DNA of 64,000 nucleotides from Paenarthrobacter nicotinovorans. GTDB taxonomy: Bacteria; Actinomycetota; Actinomycetes; Actinomycetales; Micrococcaceae. The translations under genes were made by a program, and so were the position numbers. The stretch is taken from the NCBI RefSeq assembly GCF_007670255.1, contig NZ_SZVS01000004.1, forward strand, positions 1 to 64,000. Direction: 5' to 3'. Below the pieces are notes generated by a model. The model did no database searches and was not told where the DNA came from. It was given only the letters and a program-made list of their open reading frames with translations. Numbering within the stretch: position 1 is the stretch's first letter; each line of letters begins with the position of its first letter. This document shows positions 1-7,998 of this stretch, one piece after another.

Positions 1-58
1 GGCCCGCCACATCTACCGCACACTCAACGCTGCCGCAACAGCAACCCAAACCCCTTGA
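1..58 (+). mobile_element. 3' end of a possible IS110-type transposase (partial)
   Basis: The first 58 bases read in frame 2 as an 18-residue C-terminus (ARHIYRTLNAAATATQTP) closed by TGA at 56-58. The start lies outside the window. The basic RHIYRTL stretch, followed just after the stop by an AT-rich CTTGACAGACATAGAAGAG segment, resembles my recollection of the ends of actinobacterial IS110-family elements. That resemblance is from memory and rests on few residues. It could equally be the tail of another integrase or transposase. Confidence 0.3.
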
Positions 59-73
59 CAGACATAGAAGAGT

Positions 74-129
74 CTAGGGGACAGCAAACGTCGCAATGAG
101 GGTTCAATGCGACAAGTGCTGTCCCCTAG
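74..129. repeat. Imperfect inverted repeat at IS-like end / terminator
   Basis: A 13-base arm (CTAGGGGACAGCA, 74-86) is repeated inverted at 117-129. An inner TCGCA/TGCGA pair (91-95 and 108-112) extends the stem. The element sits 18 bases beyond the stop of the minus-strand operon ending at 148 and just after the putative transposase tail, so it may be a transcription terminator, an IS terminal repeat, or both. Confidence 0.5.
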
Positions 130-147
130 TTGGGTCAGAGGGGTGGC

Positions 148-723
148 TTACTGGTTGCTGATGTTGTCCTTGGCCGTGCTGGCACGGTCCTGGACGTCGG
201 CAGCTGCTGCCTGGCCTTCGTCCTTGACGTTGGAGGCAGCCTCAGTAGCGGTCTCCTTAACGTTCTGCACCGCTTCCTGCGCCGGCTCGCGCAGGTGCTC
301 GGCAACTTCCTGTGCTGCGTGGCTGAGCTCTTCGGTCAACGGCTGGGCCGCTTCCTTAAGCGCCTGGGCAGCTTCGCGTTCCTTGTCCGACGGCGGGATC
401 AGGGCCGAAACCAACAGGCCTGCACCAAAGGCGATCAGGCCGGCAGCGATCGGGCTGCCCTGCGCCTTGCGGGCAATCACCTGCGGTGCATCGCCGATGT
501 CGGATACGACGCCGGACACGGCATCGTGCGCCTGGTGGGCCGCGTTGCCGGCGCGGTCCTGGACGTCGTCGCGGGCACCGAAGACGGCCGTCTTGATCTT
601 GTCGACGCGGCGGTTGACGATGTGCGAGGGCGTGACCTTGTCGGCCACGGCATCAACGTTGGTGCTAAGCCGCCGGCGGGTTTCTTCGATATCGGCGCGC
701 AGGGCGTCGGGGTTCTGCGTCAT
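148..723 (-). CDS. DUF3618 domain-containing protein
   Basis: A 191-residue protein. The N-terminal 40 residues carry the DUF3618 pattern (LRADIEETRRRLSTNVDAVADKV). One hydrophobic segment lies at about residues 91-110, and a long Ala/Glu/Lys-rich amphipathic tail probably forms a coiled coil. The family is found next to Holin-X type proteins in Actinobacteria and is presumed to act at the membrane; its biochemical role is unknown. The start codon overlaps the stop of the upstream gene as ATGA (720-723), so it is the last gene of a three-gene translationally coupled operon. Confidence 0.85.
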   Translation of the reverse strand: MTQNPDALRADIEETRRRLSTNVDAVADKVTPSHIVNRRVDKIKTAVFGARDDVQDRAGNAAHQAHDAVSGVVSDIGDAPQVIARKAQGSPIAAGLIAFGAGLLVSALIPPSDKEREAAQALKEAAQPLTEELSHAAQEVAEHLREPAQEAVQNVKETATEAASNVKDEGQAAAADVQDRASTAKDNISNQ

Positions 724-1151
724 CGTGTCTCCTCGGTGTTCGGTTTCAAAGCGGGGGGTATTTCCTTGACAGTCTCAGCGGTTCGCGGCAAGCCCTTGAT
801 GGCATTGAGTTCCTTGCGGCCCATGAGGGCCAGGACAGCCGCGATGATTCCCCAGATGACCGCAACGATCACGGCGGACCACCCGAGGCCAACCAGTTGG
901 CCCAGTGCCCACCAAAGAGCGATGGACAGGAACAACACGGTGATGTGGCCGGCCCACGCGGCGCCAGCCATCATGCCGGCGCCCTTTCCTGCTTTGGTGG
1001 CGGATTCCTTGAGTTCCACCTTGGCCAGCTCCACTTCCTGGCGCATCAACGTTGAGACGTCGCGCGTCAGGTCGCTCAGCAGTTCCCCAAGGGGAAGGGT
1101 TTCCGCCTTTACGTGGGCCTCTGTGGGAGGCAGGTCGGCGGGACTGCTCAT
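720..1151 (-). CDS. Phage holin family protein (Actinobacterial Holin-X)
   Basis: A 143-residue small membrane protein. A soluble N-terminal helix (LSDLTRDVSTLMRQEVELAK) precedes two adjacent transmembrane helices at about 61-84 and 88-111, the pattern of the Holin-X/DUF1469 family. Despite the family name it is chromosomal and not evidence of a prophage. It overlaps both neighbours by ATGA, giving the order hypothetical, Holin-X, DUF3618 that recurs in Arthrobacter-type genomes. A role in envelope or stress physiology is inferred from context only. Confidence 0.85.
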   Translation of the reverse strand: MSSPADLPPTEAHVKAETLPLGELLSDLTRDVSTLMRQEVELAKVELKESATKAGKGAGMMAGAAWAGHITVLFLSIALWWALGQLVGLGWSAVIVAVIWGIIAAVLALMGRKELNAIKGLPRTAETVKEIPPALKPNTEETR

Positions 1152-2128
1152 CGGTGACCTCCGTACTGGGGGTCGTCCGGATCAAGGGGTCCTGCCAGAG
1201 GATCGCCCTGGGCCTTGACTCCACCGGCGTCAGTTTCGGGGTACGGCTGGGTGGAACCGTCGTAGCCGCCGGTGGTTCCGGCGTCGTATCCGGTTGTAGC
1301 GGCACCGTATCCGGTGGATGCAGCACCCGTGGTTGCCGTTCCATAGCCGGCCGTGGTGGTGGCCGGTCCCGGAAGGTCCACTGGCGGAGGCGTTACTGCG
1401 CCACCCTGCCCGGGGTAGCCCTGCGTCGGGTAGTACGCGGCGCGGGGTGTCCCGGAAGCGGTGCCGTCGGTTCCGCCCGTGGATCCACCAGCCGGTGAGT
1501 TGTCGGCCATCCCCCGGCCAAGACGGCCGGCGAGGACGCCAGCGCCTGCGGCCAGCAACAGGAATGTTCCGGGCTTGCGGCGGGCGAAGCCCTTGACCTC
1601 ATCAAGCAGTGAGCCCGGATCCCGGCCTTCCAGCCACTGGGCCACAGCGGAGGAACGCTGGGCTGCCTGCTGGACCAGGTCCGTGGCAACTCCGCCGTCC
1701 TGGCTCGAGTTGGCCATGGTGTGCAGTTCGTCGGAGATGGACCGCAGGCCTTCAGCGACGCGCTGTTGCTGCACCTGGGCCTGATCGGTCAATTCGCCCT
1801 TGGTCTGGGTGAGCAGTTGGCGCGCATTCACCTTGACTTCGCGGGCCACGTGGCTGGCCTCGGACTTTGCAGTGTCGACAACACCACCGGCGGCATCAGA
1901 TACGGTTTCTGCAACACCCGCAGCTTCTTCCTTGGCGGCGTCCACCTTGCCGGAGCCCGCAGAGCCGGTTCCCGAACCGGTTGGGGTTCCACCGATTCCA
2001 GTGGTTCCGGCGGTCTGCGTATCAACGTCCGAATCGAGGTAGTTTCCGGCGAAGGGTTCGGTGCCTGCATGGGCACCAGTGGTTGGTGCCGCGAAGCTTC
2101 CGTCCTGCGGCGATTGGCTCTCAGTCAT
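1148..2128 (-). CDS. Hypothetical Ala/Gly/Thr-rich membrane-associated protein
   Basis: A 326-residue protein beginning MTESQSPQDGS. An N-terminal Gly/Ser/Thr-rich segment is followed by an apolipoprotein-like helical stretch (about 75-160) rich in Ala, Glu, Val and Lys, one hydrophobic segment near FLLLAAGAGVLAGRLG (about 205-220), and a Gly/Thr/Tyr-rich low-complexity tail. The reading frame is open about 100 codons further upstream, but this ATG was chosen because a GAAAGAGAG ribosome-binding site precedes it and the extension is not protein-like. It is the first gene of the coupled three-gene operon. The helix-plus-TM layout resembles late-embryogenesis or YtxH-like stress proteins, but no family assignment is secure. 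Confidence 0.75.
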   Translation of the reverse strand: MTESQSPQDGSFAAPTTGAHAGTEPFAGNYLDSDVDTQTAGTTGIGGTPTGSGTGSAGSGKVDAAKEEAAGVAETVSDAAGGVVDTAKSEASHVAREVKVNARQLLTQTKGELTDQAQVQQQRVAEGLRSISDELHTMANSSQDGGVATDLVQQAAQRSSAVAQWLEGRDPGSLLDEVKGFARRKPGTFLLLAAGAGVLAGRLGRGMADNSPAGGSTGGTDGTASGTPRAAYYPTQGYPGQGGAVTPPPVDLPGPATTTAGYGTATTGAASTGYGAATTGYDAGTTGGYDGSTQPYPETDAGGVKAQGDPLAGPLDPDDPQYGGHR

Positions 2129-2172
2129 TGTCGCTCTCTTTCCACAGTTGGCAGGCTGCGGACAGCAGCCGG

Positions 2173-2194
2173 GATAGTAAGTATCGTTACTATC
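2173..2194. promoter_or_regulatory. Perfect 8-6-8 palindrome, candidate operator
   Basis: GATAGTAA and its exact inverse TTACTATC flank a 6-base spacer. It lies 45 bases upstream of the minus-strand envelope operon and about 120 bases upstream of the divergent FUSC gene, a position suited to a dimeric repressor or activator controlling either side. No cognate regulator is adjacent. Confidence 0.45.
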
Positions 2195-2313
2195 AATGGG
2201 TGAGTACCCGGTTGTCCTGGTTCTAATCACACCTTTTTTCGAAAAATGTGAGGCCCCGGCAATCCGGTGTCCGCGGCTCGACACAGCACGGCATACCTGC
2301 AAACGTAGATGCC

Positions 2314-3396
2314 ATGAGCCAACTGCCCTCAAGGCGACGGCTGATTCCCGCGCTTCGTAAAACTGTGACCCGCCACCGCCTGCTCTTCGCTGCCAAGACA
2401 GCCGTGGCAGCAGGCCTGGCCTGGTACCTTGCACCATTCATGCCCGGTCCCGCCGCCGAATACCCGTACTATGCGCCGCTGGGTGCCCTGGTCAGCATGC
2501 ACCCCACGGTGGCGGACTCCGCCAGGCACGGCCTCCAAAGCCTGGCGGGCCTGGTCCTGGGGATCGGCATGGCCTTCGCCATCACCACCGTCGCTGCACC
2601 GACAGCACTGGCGGTAGCCGTGGTGGTGGGACTTGGCGTGCTGATCGGAGGCCTTCCACGGCTGGGAAGCGCCTCCGAATGGATCCCCATGGCCGCACTG
2701 TTCGTTTTGGTGCTGGGCGACTCGAATGCGGAAGGATTCTCCTTCGCCTACGTTCTCCAGATGGCCCTGGGAGTCACGGTGGGCTTCGCCATCAACTGGC
2801 TGGTCTTCCCGCCGCTGCACCTGGACGACATCGACCCAGCCATCGCGGGGCACCAAGGCGCCTTGTCGCGCCAGCTCAAGGACATGGCGCAAGCCATGGA
2901 TGAGTCATGGCCGCCCAACCACGAAGCCTGGGCCAGCCGCAGCGACGAACTGTCCATGACCGCGGCGGCCGTGCGGACAGCGGTGCATCAAGCGGAACTA
3001 AGCGCCAAAGCGAACCCCAGGTCCCGTCGTCGTGCGACCCGCCTGCCGTCGGACCTTGCAGGATTGCGAACCCTTGAACGGCTGACATTCCACGTCCAGG
3101 ACATCACCGACGTCCTGGCCAGCGCCATCTGGGAAGAAGGCGCCGGGACAGTCATCCCGGACACCGCGATCAAGCCGCTTTCCGACGCACTGGATTCCGT
3201 GGCCGCCGTGGTGGACCACTGGCGCGACGCCGGATCCGGCGAACTCGCCAACAGCCTGGCACACGCCAAGGACAGCATCGCCGCGCTCAGCGACGCCGTG
3301 GCCGAGGCCGCCGCCGAACAGTCGCCGGTGAACGCGCCGGCGTCAGTGGCCATGAGTTTGCGCCGGATCCTGACAGTGGTGATGACTGCGGAGTAG
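2314..3396 (+). CDS. FUSC family membrane protein (aromatic acid exporter-like)
   Basis: A 360-residue protein. The N-terminal half (about 15-180) contains several hydrophobic helices typical of the fusaric-acid-resistance FUSC module (for example LAVAVVVGLGVLIGGLPRLG and VLQMALGVTVGFAINWLVFP). The C-terminal half is a soluble helical domain. Family members are associated with efflux of aromatic acids or are uncharacterised; the substrate here is unknown. The ATG at 2314 was chosen over an in-frame GTG at 2248 because the residues between do not look like part of the domain. Neither start has a convincing ribosome-binding site. The gene converges on the epimerase gene with a 3-base gap. Confidence 0.8.
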   Translation: MSQLPSRRRLIPALRKTVTRHRLLFAAKTAVAAGLAWYLAPFMPGPAAEYPYYAPLGALVSMHPTVADSARHGLQSLAGLVLGIGMAFAITTVAAPTALAVAVVVGLGVLIGGLPRLGSASEWIPMAALFVLVLGDSNAEGFSFAYVLQMALGVTVGFAINWLVFPPLHLDDIDPAIAGHQGALSRQLKDMAQAMDESWPPNHEAWASRSDELSMTAAAVRTAVHQAELSAKANPRSRRRATRLPSDLAGLRTLERLTFHVQDITDVLASAIWEEGAGTVIPDTAIKPLSDALDSVAAVVDHWRDAGSGELANSLAHAKDSIAALSDAVAEAAAEQSPVNAPASVAMSLRRILTVVMTAE

Positions 3397-3399
3397 GCC

Positions 3400-4434
3400 T
3401 CACCGTGGCCTCAGCGGCGGTGAGCCCCTTCGGCCCTTGCCCGCGCCGATTCCCTCCAGCATTTCCGCCAAGGACTCCAGCGAGGAGTGCTTGGGAGACC
3501 AACCGAGCAAGCTGTGCGCCCGCGCGCAATCCATGATCGGCGCGTTGGCCGCCATGTCCACCCAGCCGCCGTCGGTCACCTGAAGGCGCAAACGCCACGA
3601 AAACTCGACGACGGCGCGAAGCACCGGAAGCGGGAACGGCAACAGTCGCCTGGCCTTGAAGATCCAGGCGAGCGCGTTGGGATCGATAACGGGCTCGGCT
3701 GCGATGTTGAAGGCGCCCTCGGCCCTGTGCTGCAGCACCTTCCAATAGGCGTCAGCGGCGTCGGCGGTGTGCACGGCCTGGAACACCAGCTCCTTGGGAA
3801 GGGCCAGCACCGGAAGCCACGGTTTGCGCGGTACCAGGCGGGGCAGGACCCGGCCGAGGAAATAGCGCCCCACCTCGCTTCCACCGCCCGAGCTGAACAT
3901 CAGGGCCGGACGGAGCCGGGCCACCACGATGTCCGGATTCTCTGTGGCGAACCGGTCCAGGAGCCGTTCCTGTTCCGCTTTGTCCGCACTGTAATGCGAG
4001 CTTTTAATCCCACCGGTCGGCCAGCCCTCCTTGGTCCGCTGGTCCTTGGGCGCAGGTGAGTAGGCGCCAACCGAGGACGCGCATACAAACTGCCGCACTC
4101 GGGCTTTGCGGGCGGCCGCCAGGACATTCGCCGTTCCCTCCACGTTGGTCCGGTGCAGCAATTCCCGGTTGTGGTTGGGCTGGATGAGCCATGCCAAATG
4201 CACTACGGCGTCGGCTCCGGCCAGGGCTGCTTCCAGGGCGGGCTGGTCCGTTGCGGCTCCGATGTCCAGCGTGTGCCACTCGACACCGTGATAGGGCGCG
4301 GCGTCCGGGTCAGGCTCGCGGCGCACGACGCCCACCAGTTCCAGATCCGCGCCCTCCTCGGATCGCGCCCGCTGGAGGCGTTTGAGCAGTTCCGTGCCGC
4401 CGTGCCCGGTGGCTCCAATGATCGCGATGCGCAT
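3400..4434 (-). CDS. NAD-dependent epimerase/dehydratase (extended SDR)
   Basis: A 344-residue Rossmann-fold enzyme. The N-terminus MRIAIIGATGHGGTELLKRL has the GxxGxxG nucleotide-binding motif. VVHLAW and NVEGTANVL fit the extended SDR family, and HYSADK supplies the YxxxK catalytic pair with an upstream CASSVGAY Ser. The substrate is probably a nucleotide sugar or a related carbonyl compound. It lies 11 bases downstream of an HldE-like gene, so it could act on an activated heptose, but it is not recognisably HldD. The frame stays open upstream into the previous gene; the chosen ATG starts exactly at the Rossmann strand. Confidence 0.8.
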   Translation of the reverse strand: MRIAIIGATGHGGTELLKRLQRARSEEGADLELVGVVRREPDPDAAPYHGVEWHTLDIGAATDQPALEAALAGADAVVHLAWLIQPNHNRELLHRTNVEGTANVLAAARKARVRQFVCASSVGAYSPAPKDQRTKEGWPTGGIKSSHYSADKAEQERLLDRFATENPDIVVARLRPALMFSSGGGSEVGRYFLGRVLPRLVPRKPWLPVLALPKELVFQAVHTADAADAYWKVLQHRAEGAFNIAAEPVIDPNALAWIFKARRLLPFPLPVLRAVVEFSWRLRLQVTDGGWVDMAANAPIMDCARAHSLLGWSPKHSSLESLAEMLEGIGAGKGRRGSPPLRPR

Positions 4435-4445
4435 GAGGTCTCTCC

Positions 4446-5987
4446 TCAGTCCTGCGGGGTCTCGCCGCTTGAACGGATGCGTTCCAGAACCGCGGTGGTT
4501 GAATGCTCCGGAACGTAGTCCAGGATGGTGACCGTGCCGCCGTACTGCTCGACCGCTTCGGTTTCCTGGAGCATCTCCGGCGTGTAGTCCCCGCCCTTGG
4601 CGTAGACGTCGGGATGCAGGAGCTCGATAAGCGGTATGGGCGTTGGGGTGTCGAAGATGGTCACGTGGTCGACGCAGCTCAGGGCGGCGATGACGGCGGC
4701 GCGGTCGGCTTCGTGGTTCACCGGGCGGTCCGGGCCTTTGAGTTGGCGCACCGACGCGTCGCTGTTGAGGGCAACCACCAGGACGTCCCCCAGTTGCTTG
4801 GCCTGGTTCAGGTACCGGGTGTGGCCTCGGTGCAGCACGTCGAAGCACCCGTTGGTCAGCACGATCCTGCGCCCTTCGCTGCGATGCTCCTGGATGTGCC
4901 TGGCCAGTTCCGTGTCCGTCAGTGCGGTATCAGCGAAGCCTCGCAGGTGCGTGGCCAGTTCCTCGGTGGTGCACACGGAGGTGCCCGGCCTGTGGACCAC
5001 GACGTCGGCGGCGGCCTGCGCCAGATCCACGCTGGTGGTGAGCGGCAAGCCTGCTGCCCGGGCAAGGGTCAGGGCGGCAACGAACGTGTCTCCGGCCCCC
5101 GAAGCCTGCTTTTCGGCCTGCGGCCGCGCCCAGGTCCTGTGGGTCGCCGCCTGCGGTGACGTGCCCTGCGGACGGATGGTCAGCGTCCCCTCCCGGTCCA
5201 AGGTCACGACGACGGCGGCCGCACCTGAGGCGCTGAGGAGCTGTTCCGCGTGTGCTTCCACGAAGGGGCACCGGGCAGCACCGCCCGGGAAGTCCGTGCC
5301 GAGCAGCCTTGCCGCTTCCTGGGCATTGGGCGTGGCCAGGTCCGGTTGGAGACCGGCCCACCGGCCGGGGTGGTGGGCGTCCACCACTACCAGCATGTTC
5401 TGGCGGGACGCAGGCATTGCGCCGTCATCGCCGGGGGCCAAACGGTCAAGAATCGCGCTCCGGACCGGGCCTTCCAATGCCCCTGCGCCGTAATCACACA
5501 GCACCACGGCCGCGGAACCGCGCAGGGCTTCGGGCAGCGTCGCGGCCATGTCCGAAAGGCCGCCCGGGGGTACCTCCGTGGCGGCGTCATCCAGGCGCAG
5601 CATCACCTGTCCGGCGCTGCTGACCCGGAACTTGGTGGTGGTGGTCATGCCAGGATGTGAAATGACGTGGGAAACGTCCACACCTGCCGCTTCCAGTGCT
5701 TCCTTCAACGTTTTCGCGGCCTCGTCTTCACCCGTCAACGAGACGAAGCGGACGTCCGCCCCCAGTGCCGCAAGGTTCATCGCCGTGTTGGCTGCACCGC
5801 CGGGGGCAAAGTCCCGGCGTTGGACCTGGACTACGGGCGCGGGGGCTTCGCGGCAGAAACGGTCGATGGTTCCGTCCCACCACCCGTCCAGGATTGAATC
5901 GCCGATGACCGTCACAACAGGTCGTTCCTCGGCCAAGCGGCCGGGAAGCCAGTCGGCGAGACCTTCTTGATTGGATAGGCGTGCCAT
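4446..5987 (-). CDS. hldE: Bifunctional heptose-7-P kinase / heptose-1-P adenylyltransferase (HldE-like), copy 1
   Basis: A 513-residue two-domain protein, close to the usual length of HldE (about 480). Residues 20-345 are a PfkB/ribokinase fold with signature 1 (GGAANTAMNLAALGADV, 63-79) and the catalytic GAGD at 297-300. Residues 370-505 are a nucleotidyltransferase of the RfaE C-terminal type with NGCFDVLHRGH (379-389, the HxGH motif) and KGGDYTPE. By family knowledge it phosphorylates D-glycero-D-manno-heptose 7-phosphate at C1 and later adds AMP. The ATG at 5987 has an AAGGTA site just upstream. It is divergent from a GT9 gene and likely co-transcribed with the SDR gene. A second homologue lies at 7999-9432. 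Confidence 0.87.
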   Translation of the reverse strand: MARLSNQEGLADWLPGRLAEERPVVTVIGDSILDGWWDGTIDRFCREAPAPVVQVQRRDFAPGGAANTAMNLAALGADVRFVSLTGEDEAAKTLKEALEAAGVDVSHVISHPGMTTTTKFRVSSAGQVMLRLDDAATEVPPGGLSDMAATLPEALRGSAAVVLCDYGAGALEGPVRSAILDRLAPGDDGAMPASRQNMLVVVDAHHPGRWAGLQPDLATPNAQEAARLLGTDFPGGAARCPFVEAHAEQLLSASGAAAVVVTLDREGTLTIRPQGTSPQAATHRTWARPQAEKQASGAGDTFVAALTLARAAGLPLTTSVDLAQAAADVVVHRPGTSVCTTEELATHLRGFADTALTDTELARHIQEHRSEGRRIVLTNGCFDVLHRGHTRYLNQAKQLGDVLVVALNSDASVRQLKGPDRPVNHEADRAAVIAALSCVDHVTIFDTPTPIPLIELLHPDVYAKGGDYTPEMLQETEAVEQYGGTVTILDYVPEHSTTAVLERIRSSGETPQD

Positions 5988-6132
5988 GGGGTACCTTCCG
6001 GTTGGGCAACAATTCCTGTTCCCCTCAGGTACCCCGCGGCTGGTGCTTCACACGCCGCGAAGGAGAGTTTCGGCAGGGTTTCGACAGTGGCCCTGCAACA
6101 GACGAACAGCACGCACCGAGAGGACAGTATCC

Positions 6133-7305
6133 ATGGACAATCCGCTGGTGGACCTGACGTCAGGCATAGGACCCGTATTGGAAAAATTCCGCGACGTACA
6201 GCGGATTGCGGTGCTCAGGGGTGGTGGCCTGGGTGATTTGATCTACACCTACCCGGCTTTGAATGCGCTGAAGAGCGCCTACCCCGAAGCCACAATCACG
6301 TTGCTGGGCACTCCGGTTCACGCGGCCTTGGCGGCGGCCACGGACGGTCCGGTGGACGACGTCGAACTTCTCCCGGTGGCGCGTGGCGTGCATGACGGTC
6401 CCCGCAACGGCGAGCGCTTCGAAGATGACGCGGAAGACGTGGCCGCACAGGAGGCATTCTTCGACGCCATGCGGGCACGGAGGTTCGATATTGCCGTCCA
6501 AATGCATGGCGGCGGCCGGTACTCCAACCCTTTCCTGCTCCGGCTGGGTGCGCGGCACACAGTAGGAACCCGCACCAGGGACGCCGAGCTGTTGGAGCGG
6601 AACCTGGACTACGTCTACTACCAGAACGAGCCCGACCGCTGGCTGGAAGTCGCTGGCTTGGCCGGAGCTCCCACCATCATCTTCCCTCCCCTGCTCCCCA
6701 AGCCCGAGCACCAAAAAGGCATCATGGCGTTGAAGGACCCTGACCGCTCGTCGCTGGTGGTTGTCCACCCGGGTGCCACCGATCCGCGGAGGCGGTGGCC
6801 GGCGTCGTACTTTGCCGAAGCTGCGGCGGGCATAGCCACCGAAGGGGCGCAGGTGCTGATTGTCGGGGACAGGTCCGAGAAGGCTTTGGCCCAGGAAGTG
6901 GCGGAGCTTGCCGGCCGCCACCTGCCGGAGGGACAGCGCCAGGCCGTGCGGTCCGTCGCGGGTGAACTCGAAATCGGCGAGCTGGCCGCTCTCCTGGCCG
7001 AGGCCACTGTGATGCTGGCCAGCGACAGCGGTCCCCGTCATTTGGCGCAGGCCATGGGAACTCCCACTGTGGGGATCTTCTGGGTGGGAAACGTGTTCAA
7101 CGCTGGCCCACGCGGCCGCGGCTTTCACCGCATCCACATGTCCTGGCTGACCCGATGCCCGCGCTGCGGTGCGGACGTGACGCAGGTTGGCTGGACCGCT
7201 CCGCACTGCGGCCACGACGACACCCTCATCAAGGGCATCGCCGTGGCCGATGTTGTTCAGGACGTGCTGGACCTTACGGCCACGAGCCTTCTTCTGCGGG
7301 GGTGA
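6133..7305 (+). CDS. Glycosyltransferase family 9 (heptosyltransferase-like), copy 1
   Basis: A 390-residue protein with GT-B features of family 9: an N-terminal AVLRGGGLGDLIYTYPALNAL (the GxGD region near residue 30), VVHPGATDPRRRWP at the start of the C-terminal domain, and SDSGPRHLAQAMGTP near residue 300, the typical nucleotide-heptose binding D-x-G-x-x-H-[IL]-A segment. By family it transfers heptose from ADP-heptose; the acceptor is unknown in an organism without LPS. It also has a late CPRCGA...C..H segment that could bind metal. It is divergent from hldE copy 1, and its 3' end overlaps the convergent SDR gene by 32 bases. Confidence 0.87.
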   Translation: MDNPLVDLTSGIGPVLEKFRDVQRIAVLRGGGLGDLIYTYPALNALKSAYPEATITLLGTPVHAALAAATDGPVDDVELLPVARGVHDGPRNGERFEDDAEDVAAQEAFFDAMRARRFDIAVQMHGGGRYSNPFLLRLGARHTVGTRTRDAELLERNLDYVYYQNEPDRWLEVAGLAGAPTIIFPPLLPKPEHQKGIMALKDPDRSSLVVVHPGATDPRRRWPASYFAEAAAGIATEGAQVLIVGDRSEKALAQEVAELAGRHLPEGQRQAVRSVAGELEIGELAALLAEATVMLASDSGPRHLAQAMGTPTVGIFWVGNVFNAGPRGRGFHRIHMSWLTRCPRCGADVTQVGWTAPHCGHDDTLIKGIAVADVVQDVLDLTATSLLLRG

Positions 7306-7969
7306 TCAGGAGTTCGCGGACCTCGCTGCCGAACGGCTGCGAGAGTGCGAACACCACGGCCTGCGCCACATTGGCGGGATCGTTGAGCTTGGAATCGTCC
7401 TGCGGCTTGTACTGTTCGTCGCGGTCGTCGAAGAAGTGGGTCTTCATGCCGCCCGGGATGATGGTGGTAACGCCAATGACACCGCCCGTTTCTGCGGCCA
7501 GGGCACGGCTGAAGCCGATCACTCCGAACTTGGAGGCGCAGTAGGCCGTGGCATCCGGGAGTGCCCGGAGCCCCAGCGTGGAGGCGATGGTGATGGCCCG
7601 GCCACGGGATCCCTTGAGGTACGGCAGGGCCGCACGAATGGTGGAAACGGTGCCCAGGAGGTTCACTCCGATGACCTTTTCCCATTCTTCGGCGGCGACG
7701 TCGCCCAGCTTGCCGCACCGGTCGATGCCCGCAGCGGTCACAACTCCGTCCAGGCCGCCAAGGCTTTCGGCGGCTTCCTTCACTGCCGCCTCCACGGCCT
7801 CGCGGTTGGAGACGTCCACTTCCAGGGCTTTGGCGCCCGAGACGTTGCTGACGTCCCGGTCGAAAACGAACGGCGTGCCACCGGCGTCGCGGATGGCCTC
7901 CACGATCGCAGCGCCCAAGCCGGACCCGCCTCCGGTGACGATGACGCGTCCAGGTGTTTGCGTGTTCAT
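7274..7969 (-). CDS. SDR family oxidoreductase (classical)
   Basis: A 231-residue classical short-chain dehydrogenase. It has the TGGGSGLG cofactor motif at about 12-19, a TAAGIDRCG segment in the position of the NNAG motif, and YCASK (YxxxK) near residue 155. DRDVSN after the second strand is compatible with NAD. An AAAGGAA site precedes the ATG. It is the downstream gene of the minus-strand heptose operon, 29 bases from hldE copy 2. A role in oxidising or epimerising the heptose is possible but unproven; a housekeeping dehydrogenase is equally likely. Confidence 0.82.
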   Translation of the reverse strand: MNTQTPGRVIVTGGGSGLGAAIVEAIRDAGGTPFVFDRDVSNVSGAKALEVDVSNREAVEAAVKEAAESLGGLDGVVTAAGIDRCGKLGDVAAEEWEKVIGVNLLGTVSTIRAALPYLKGSRGRAITIASTLGLRALPDATAYCASKFGVIGFSRALAAETGGVIGVTTIIPGGMKTHFFDDRDEQYKPQDDSKLNDPANVAQAVVFALSQPFGSEVRELLITPAEEGSWP

Positions 7970-7998
7970 GCGGTTCCTTTCGTTGATTCCAGCAAGGT

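Noticed and set aside
720..1151. Holin-like gene as sign of a prophage
   Set aside because: It belongs to a chromosomal Holin-X/DUF3618 operon; no phage structural or lysis genes are near.
4435..4848. Long N-terminal extension of the epimerase gene
   Set aside because: The extension overlaps the HldE gene and is Arg/Pro rich; the Rossmann start at 4434 is a natural N-terminus.
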